Shown here piece by piece: positions 58,309-64,000 of a stretch of DNA of 64,000 nucleotides (position 1 is its first letter; each line of letters begins with the position of its first letter). The DNA is from Gigantopelta aegis (lineage: Eukaryota; Mollusca; Gastropoda; Neomphalida; Peltospiridae). Position numbers and translations under genes: made by a program. The stretch lies in the NCBI RefSeq assembly GCF_016097555.1, contig NC_054701.1, forward strand, positions 63,081,543-63,145,542, read 5' to 3'. The notes under the pieces were generated by a model that saw nothing but the letters and a program-made list of their open reading frames with translations, was not told the origin of the DNA and did no database searches.

Positions 58309-58846
58309 ACTCTTCAAAAAAAGTAGGGGAACTCTAATAAGAATTTATAATTGCCAAAATTGTAAGGTATATTAGCTGTGGGGAATGGTTATATGATAAT
58401 AGTGAATTAATTGGGAAAACATTACAACCGGTAGTTCAGTATTACAGTAGGTTATATGACCACCAAAAATCTTGAAGGACGATTGGGGTCAGAAGTGAAA
58501 TTTGAAAGTTGACGTTTGTTTATCATTAAATCGCAAATTCTACCAATAAAAATGACTAAAAACAAAACAGTAACAACTGTATGATCAACAGAATGAAAAA
58601 GATTGACAAAAAATAATGTTCCACAGTGATTAATGGACCTTCCTGGAAATGGTCAAAATCGAGAATGACACCCCACGCACGTGTACGGGGCAACTGCGTG
58701 ATCCACACGCAAACTATGGAATGTGGTTCAGTGTGTTGATAAAGAGACCTGAACATTCTTTACTAGGATGTCTGTGGTCAAAACGTATGTTCGGTCTAAT
58801 AGTTGATATTAACATTAATATTTCAGGTTCCCCTACGTTTTTGAAG
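58309..58846. mobile_element. Tc1/mariner-type element of about 540 bp in a TA repeat
   Basis: CTTCAAAAAAAGTAGGGGAA at the left is inverted at the right (TTCCCCTACGTTTTTGAAG). No full transposase frame is visible, although a short minus-strand frame lies inside. Confidence 0.68.
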
Positions 58847-59126
58847 ATATATATATATATATACACATACATACATATATAAATACATATTTATATATTT
58901 TATTGGGTAAAGACATTATTTTTTTTTTTTTTTTTTTTAAATCTTACAATAAATATTCACAAAACTGATATTGAAAATTCTCTTTACTTTAAATTTCAGA
59001 ATGTAACATTAAAATTATTTATCGAGATCATGAAAACATGTTTGAGGTTAAAAGAATTGATAAAGGCTCTTATCCACTACAGGGTGCAAGCTCTCCCCAA
59101 ACGCAATGTTCAGAGAGTAGGAATAC

Positions 59127-59199
59127 CTCTTGCCATACTCATTGAAATGATCGGTTCCTTCTTCTGGATTGCATCCCCTTAATCGCTCTTTTTCTTGAA
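59127..59199 (-). CDS. nrg: L1CAM/neuroglian homologue, juxtamembrane cytoplasmic exon
   Basis: This 73-nt exon on the minus strand lies between acceptor TTTCTTTCAG and donor GTATTC. Only one frame is open through it. Two bases complete the Val codon begun in the transmembrane exon, 23 residues follow (QEKERLRGCNPEEGTDHFNE then YGK), and two bases begin the Ser completed at 53394. The join gives RNRGDKYHV-QEKER. This parallels fly neuroglian, whose juxtamembrane tail reads RNRGGKYDVHDREL followed by PEEGGFHEY (recalled, not aligned by tool). The PEEG...F-EY match supports the call. The donor is GT but not a strong consensus. The vertebrate neuron-specific YRSLE endocytosis motif is absent here. 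Confidence 0.88.
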
Positions 59200-59648
59200 C
59201 TGAAAGAAATACAACATAAATATATTGAGTTGAACTGACAAAGCCCGATTATCTTAAACACAAGTGTTTAAACATTGTAAATATATGTAGTTACATGATT
59301 CCATGCCCTCTGATCACCGGAAGCGGGGATTTTTTGGTAAATAAGGTTATGGTGGATTATAAGTTACAATGATGTTTGGTATGGTATATTAAAGTCTGAA
59401 CCAAACTGTTAACAACTACGATAAATTATTCTCCTACTTTTAATTAGTTTGATCCCCCCCATTTTGCCCAGACACAAATCATGAAAATTGTGACATAGAT
59501 TCCACATACGATACTGTAACAATGTCACCGATATTAACTTCGATATCAACTCCGCTGATATCGCATAGGGCAAAATACATACAATTTCAAATCCAGAGAC
59601 CTGCTATGGGTAGCTACTTTACTTTATTATTGTGTCCTGTACTATAAT

Positions 59649-59786
59649 CAGTGGTGTAGGAAGGTGCCAAAAAGTGTGTGTGGGGGCCCACACCTTTATA
59701 TTTACACACTTTTACACTATTATAAAGCAAATATAAAAAATATCTGAAAAGTTGGGGGGCCACATGTCTCCCTTCCCATGCCAGTG
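59649..59786. mobile_element. GTGGCGTA-ended short DNA element, copy 2
   Basis: AGTGGTGTAGGAAGGTG, TTTATATTTACACAC, TATTATAAAGCAAA and ATATCTGAAAAGT repeat the copy at 16501 in order. Confidence 0.75.
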
Positions 59787-60073
59787 TATAATTTCCCACA
59801 GCAAACAAGTTTAATAAACACAACATGTAGTTCCAATGAAAGAAAAACTCAACAAGTCATATCGCAGGTAGACCATAATTATCTGGCAGTGTCAAACCTG
59901 GTTGACTATTACAGCTATTTTATTGATAATTTACAGTGATCAATTTGAGCAAATCCAACATGTTTCTGGTCATCATGGTATTTGTTTTATTAAATTTATT
60001 TAAAGGAAGAAAAACTTTAGTACTTCAGAAACTAAAGCGCCAGTTGGTTAAAGTCACACTACTATCAAAATAG

Positions 60074-60140
60074 AAGGAAGGAAATGGTTTATTTAACAAT
60101 GCACTCAACACATTTTATTGACGGTTATATGGCGTCGGAT
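60074..60140 (-). mobile_element. 67-bp tail A stub, 11-bp target duplication
   Basis: TATCAAAATAG lies at 60063-60073 and 60141-60151. The stub covers the same part of tail A as the one at 21316-21384. Confidence 0.87.
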
Positions 60141-60154
60141 TATCAAAATAGAGT

Positions 60155-60411
60155 AGGAAGGAATGTTTTATTTGATGATGCACTCAACACATTTTAATTA
60201 CAGTCATTTGGTTTTAGACAAATGGTTAAGGACCACACAGATAATGAGAGGAAACCTGCAACGGGCTACTCTTTCCGATTAGCAGCAAGCCTAGACAAAT
60301 TTTTATATGCAGCATCCCAAATAGGACCTACCCCAACCTTTGTTACACCCATTGTAAAGCCGAGGGATCAATCTTAGACCAACTGCACATAAAACGTCCT
60401 TGCCCCACAAC
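60155..60411 (-). mobile_element. 1A SINE, diverged
   Basis: Tail A (GATGATGCACTCAACACATT), core and degenerate head in the intron just left of the L1 transmembrane exon. Confidence 0.8.
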
Positions 60412-60448
60412 AAATATAAAAAAATGCATGATCCAAGTTGGTACTTAC

Positions 60449-60574
60449 CATGATATTTATCACCACGGTTACGTTTGATGATGCAGACGATGATGAGAAT
60501 GAGGAGAAGAATTGCTATGGCAACCATCATTCCTATAAACCATCCCGCAGACAACACACTACTACGCTTGGCAG
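60449..60574 (-). CDS. nrg: L1CAM/neuroglian homologue, transmembrane exon
   Basis: This 126-nt exon on the minus strand lies between acceptor TGTATTTTCAG and donor GTAAGT (phase 1 both sides). It encodes AKRSSVLSAG, then GWFIGMMVAIAILLLILIIV as the transmembrane helix, then CIIKRNRGDKYH as the basic stop-transfer and first cytoplasmic residues. GWFIG at the membrane entry and K-R-N-R-G-x-K-Y after it are hallmarks of the L1 family. The protein is a type I neuronal adhesion molecule with Ig and FnIII ectodomains; those exons must lie beyond 64 kb, since none is visible between 60575 and the window end. Together the three exons give the complete membrane-to-C-terminus part. Confidence 0.93.
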
Positions 60575-61787
60575 CTGAAAATACAAATGAACAGTTTATA
60601 ACACAGGAGGTTAATTAATTTTCAAATTTACCATTGAAACATTAAGACTATGTAATGTGATAGCCCTTTCTGGTCTTCGGGCAGAGGAGGTGGTGTAAAC
60701 AAAATCAATAACAAAAAACACCCCTTGGTTTCCAGTAATAACATTGAGAAAATTACCTACCATGGATAAATGCTTGATTACAATTTTTTCTGAGATGCAC
60801 CGTTTACCCAGATACTCTTCAAGACACAAATACTATCCGATACCCAGCTTCTATTATTCAGGACATTCAAATAATAAAAATAACAAGTCATGCACATTGA
60901 TGTGCAATTACAGACTTCAAATACACTGGTAAGACACTTATATTTAAGACCACAGCTTCTGTTTAAGGTGCCAGGTTCAATTTTTCAGATGCATGTTTCA
61001 CCTGGGTACTGTTCAAGATCTGGCTACTATTGAAAACCCTGACAGTGATCAAATATTTACATCATATACCCCCAGTATATATACATACTATTAACTATTA
61101 ACTATTTCTACTTACACTCTACTTGGACACTAGCTGTAGTCCAATTCATAAACCACGTGATATTTGAAGATTTGCAGGGACAAAACAAAAGGCAAATACA
61201 TAGCATTTAAAAGGTAAATGAAATATGAAAATGTCCAAATTTGTGTAGTTTTATTCCCAGATTCATCTTTCGATAAATTCACTATGTTTAAGTACAGTCA
61301 TTCAAAAGGCCCCAGAGACAAAATACTTAGATTAGTGGTATTTATCCTTTATCAACAAAGTTACTTTTATTAACAAATAAGTCTTCCTTAAAACATTTAG
61401 TTTCTAAATTTTCCTTTTACATGGGATATTTATTACTGAAATTATAACCATTCAAATTAATTCCAGTACCCTTAATAATTTTAATAGAAGTTATTAACAG
61501 ATACACTACTGGTATTTTTGTTTCATTATCAAAGAACCATGCGATCAAGACTAAAAAGCACAAACATTGTTTTTATCATTCACAATTATAGAACAGAGTA
61601 TTCCAAACTTATTGCAACAATTTGCATCGTACATATAATCAAACCAAAAGATTCTTTCACTCCATGGATGCACATTTTTATTGTGAATAAATCTTAAGAA
61701 GTTTAATTTTATTAAAAAATATATATCATAAAAAAACAGAAGAAAAAAAGAATATATTTAAAAAATGGAAATACCGTTAGAGAGGGA

Positions 61788-62063
61788 AAAAAATAAATGT
61801 GTTTTTTTTTAATGACGCACTCAACACATTTTATTTATGGTTATATGGCGTCAGACATATGGTTAAGGACCACACAGATATTGAAGGAGGAAACCCACTG
61901 TCGCCACTTCATAGGCTACTCTTTTCGATTAGCAGCAAGGGATCTTTTATATGCACCATCTCACAGACTGGGTAGTACATACCACAGCCTTTGATATAGC
62001 AGTCGTGGTACACTGGCAGGAACAAGAAATGGCCCAATGGGCCCACCGACGGGAATCAATCCC
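61788..62063 (-). mobile_element. 1A SINE, head truncated, 15-bp target duplication
   Basis: ACCGTTAGAGAGGGA lies at 61773-61787 and 62064-62078. Confidence 0.92.
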
Positions 62064-62991
62064 ACCGTTAGAGAGGGAGTCTCAGATTAAATTGGCTAAA
62101 TGATGGCTCAATTCCACTGCACTGAAACTTGGACAAGGAGATGCTATTCTCTTTAATTTAAACAAAGAAAGAAATGACATCTACATTGTTTTAAAATGCA
62201 TCAAGTTAACATTCTGGCAACATTAATAACTCCACTGCAATGCAACTTGCTAACATTTGAATTCTGGGAAAGATCATGCATAGTTTGATCATGGCAAAAT
62301 GCTTTTTTTTAAAATGCATATTCAGAAACTTTATAACATGTAAGGCATATTTGCAATATATACCCATACCACATGACAAAAGCATATCAACATTTGATCC
62401 ATATAATTTGGGTAAACGTTTTTCTGCAAAATTTATTTAGTTAATTTAGTTTTGAAATGGTTTATATATTTAAATTTTGTTTTTTAAATTAATATAATTT
62501 GAACAAAATTACAGGGAAACAAGGAGTGACTCAAAACTTACAATTCCAATGGCTATGCTTATCTATTATAATGTATGCAAAACAGACAAATAAATTGAAG
62601 CCGGTCCATCATCAGTCCATACATTGCATCAAAGCACATACACATAATCCGCACCTATTTTGTGAATGGACTGTTCTTAAAATTTAATAAGATATAAAAA
62701 TATTTTTTAAAAAGACAAATATTTTATACAGTTAACTGTATTTGCTATTATTAATTTGCAACATGCCATGGCATAAGACTTGTCCAGCTGTTTATAAAAA
62801 CATTTATACTGAACCTGTGGATGATTTTATTTTTAAGCATCTCAATTTTAATTTGTAAAACAAAAACAACTGAAGCATTAAGCAATGCTTTCGCAAAAGC
62901 TGACAATTTTTGCTTTATTAGCAACAGATGTTGTTTTCACTAAAACCATCAATTTCACATTAAAGTTATTATTAATTTTAATTATTATTGT

Positions 62992-63385
62992 CAGGGTTCA
63001 TACACCTTGGAAACAAAAAATTCCAGACCTTTTCCAGACTTTTTCCAAGACAAAAAAATATTTTTGAAGACACACTATACTCAATAATGAACAATCTTTT
63101 TGCCGTATGCATTGCGCAAGTGTGTACTTCAAATCTTCGGTAAATGTCGGCAATTGTTAACATTGATTTCCCAAATGTACGTTAGTGCTGAGATTGGAAA
63201 ACGTGGACAGATTTCACCAGTTTCATGCAAGCGAAATTTTCTACAGGAGTCCTAAAGACGAATTTCCATACTTTTTCCAAAGCAACTTGCAAAAAAGGTA
63301 TTTTTCCATACTTTTTCCAGGTCTGGAAAATGGATTTTCAAAATTCCATACTTTTCAAGGTTTTCCAGACTCCATACGAACCCTG
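62992..63385. mobile_element. hAT-type short element, 394 bp
   Basis: CAGGGTTC and GAACCCTG termini with TATTATTGT repeated at 62983-62991 and 63386-63394 fit a hAT insertion (8-9 bp). Inner sides repeat CCATACTTTTTCCA-type words. Confidence 0.83.
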
Positions 63386-63565
63386 TATTATTGTATTTTT
63401 TTTAATAATGAAATTACCAAATAGAACCTATTTACACGCAAAGCATAGTACTTTTTAGCCTAAGCACTGTTTGTTCCCTTGGCTGCACATTTTCTGCATT
63501 GCATGTGCATGTTGTATCCAATACAAATTCTGAAGGTGCATTTTCATAATATAACTAACAATACA

Positions 63566-63720
63566 ACCCCTGCAACTGCCCACAACAATCGGCAATGCTG
63601 TGGAGATTGCCGTGGAGTTTTTAATTATCAACAGCACTTTCTTGCCTTGGACTCTATATTCAGGGGGTTTTAATGGCATGTTTTTTTTGTCGTGGACATT
63701 TTCTTAATTGCAGGGGTTGC
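63566..63720. mobile_element. CAACCCCTGC-ended short DNA element, copy 2
   Basis: CAACCCCTGCAACTGCCCAC at the left and TTAATTGCAGGGGTTG at the right. GTGGACATTTTCTTAATTGC is the inverse of the left end of the copy at 4897. Confidence 0.65.
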
Positions 63721-64000
63721 AGTAACAATTACCATAGTAACAGGCAATTTGCTTAGTAATTTTCAATTGTCAAACACTTTGCTATAAAAAAACCTAAAAT
63801 CATTATAATTACACACTTTTACAAAATGATTTGGCCAAAATTTACCCCCCCCCCCCCAATAAAAAGAAGTTTAAAAAAATCAAACAAATACAATTTCCAA
63901 ATGACCAATATAATTATTGTTGAAATTCGTCCTTGAAATGTTTAAGAAATTTCTATCTTCCAACTTAAAGAAGTAAAAAACTGGCAGACAGTGGTTTTTC

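Larger units (their letters stand above)
53395..59126 (-). other. nrg: Last intron of the L1CAM/neuroglian homologue
   Basis: This 5.7-kb phase-2 intron contains no SINE. It carries the long-inverted-repeat element at 54.2-56.8 kb, a third related arm at 56.9-57.4 kb, a poly-G tract and a Tc1/mariner-type short element. 53395-54200 and 57450-57815 show only AT-rich sequence. Confidence 0.75.
60575..64000 (-). other. nrg: Intron upstream of the L1 transmembrane exon (continues past the window)
   Basis: No FnIII exon is visible on the minus strand here. The stretch holds a 1A SINE, a hAT-type element and a CAACCCCTGC element, embedded in AT-rich sequence. 60575-61787 and 62079-62991 are otherwise featureless to me. 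Confidence 0.6.

Noticed and set aside
58556-58756. Possible transposase remnant in the 540-bp mariner-type element
   Set aside because: No catalytic motif is visible and the frame is short; the element is listed as non-autonomous only.
59100-59126. Extension of the L1 juxtamembrane exon into RYSYSLNIAFGES
   Set aside because: The frame stays open for a while, but the phase-2 donor at 59126 joins perfectly to the FIGQY exon, and the extension lacks L1-family resemblance. An isoform ending there is possible but unsupported.

Overview
This window looks like nuclear DNA of a marine mollusc, most likely a gastropod. The evidence is spliced animal genes, AT-rich intergenic DNA, and about 38 copies of tRNA-headed SINEs of the modular kind described in gastropods and bivalves. 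The taxon is inferred from remembered repeat families and was not tested by a search. There is no rRNA, bacterial gene or CRISPR array, and I recognised no retrovirus-like element.

Two host genes meet tail to tail. On the + strand, three exons (32864-33055, 35524-36156, 39558-39940) join in one frame through phase-1 introns. They encode the C-terminal part of a cell-surface protein: half a fibronectin type III domain, an acidic and Thr/Ser-rich linker, one I-set Ig domain and a short hydrophobic C-terminus that looks like a GPI-anchor signal. On the - strand, three exons (60574-60449, 59199-59127, 53394-53187) also join in frame. They encode the transmembrane segment and cytoplasmic tail of the L1CAM/neuroglian homologue, including the ankyrin-binding FIGQY motif. 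The 5' parts of both genes are not seen; the L1 gene continues beyond 64 kb. The L1 stop codon is followed by about 9.4 kb of gene-free, SINE-free DNA down to a possible poly(A) signal near 43.77 kb, read here as a possible very long 3' UTR.

Layout. 1-25 kb is repeat-dense intergenic or intronic DNA: SINEs, short inverted-repeat DNA elements, GA and TG microsatellites, an 84-bp minisatellite carrying SINEs, and a 0.6-kb-arm inverted duplication. 25.2-25.9 kb holds a 200-N gap, a corrupted-looking stretch and a run of 179 T. 25.9-31.9 kb is a 91-bp satellite of about 65 near-identical copies, whose unit resembles the end of a small DNA transposon; a diverged relative lies at 41.7 kb. 32-40 kb is the FnIII/Ig gene, with a 16-copy 124-bp array beside a splice donor. 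40-43.6 kb is the convergent intergenic zone. 43.6-60.1 kb is the L1 3' region and introns, free of SINEs but carrying DNA elements, including a 2.6-kb element with long inverted repeats and a broken reading frame. 60-64 kb is L1 intron with SINEs and a hAT-type element.

SINE naming used here. Head 1 contains GACGTAGCCCAGTGG. Head 2 contains GGCCTCGGTGGCGTCG. Tail A ends in GTTGAGTGCGTCGTTAAAT. Tail B ends in CTAGTGGTGTCGTTAAAC. Tail C ends in TTGGATATAAGCAC plus GAAAT repeats. Families are 1A, 1B, 2C and the composite 2A.
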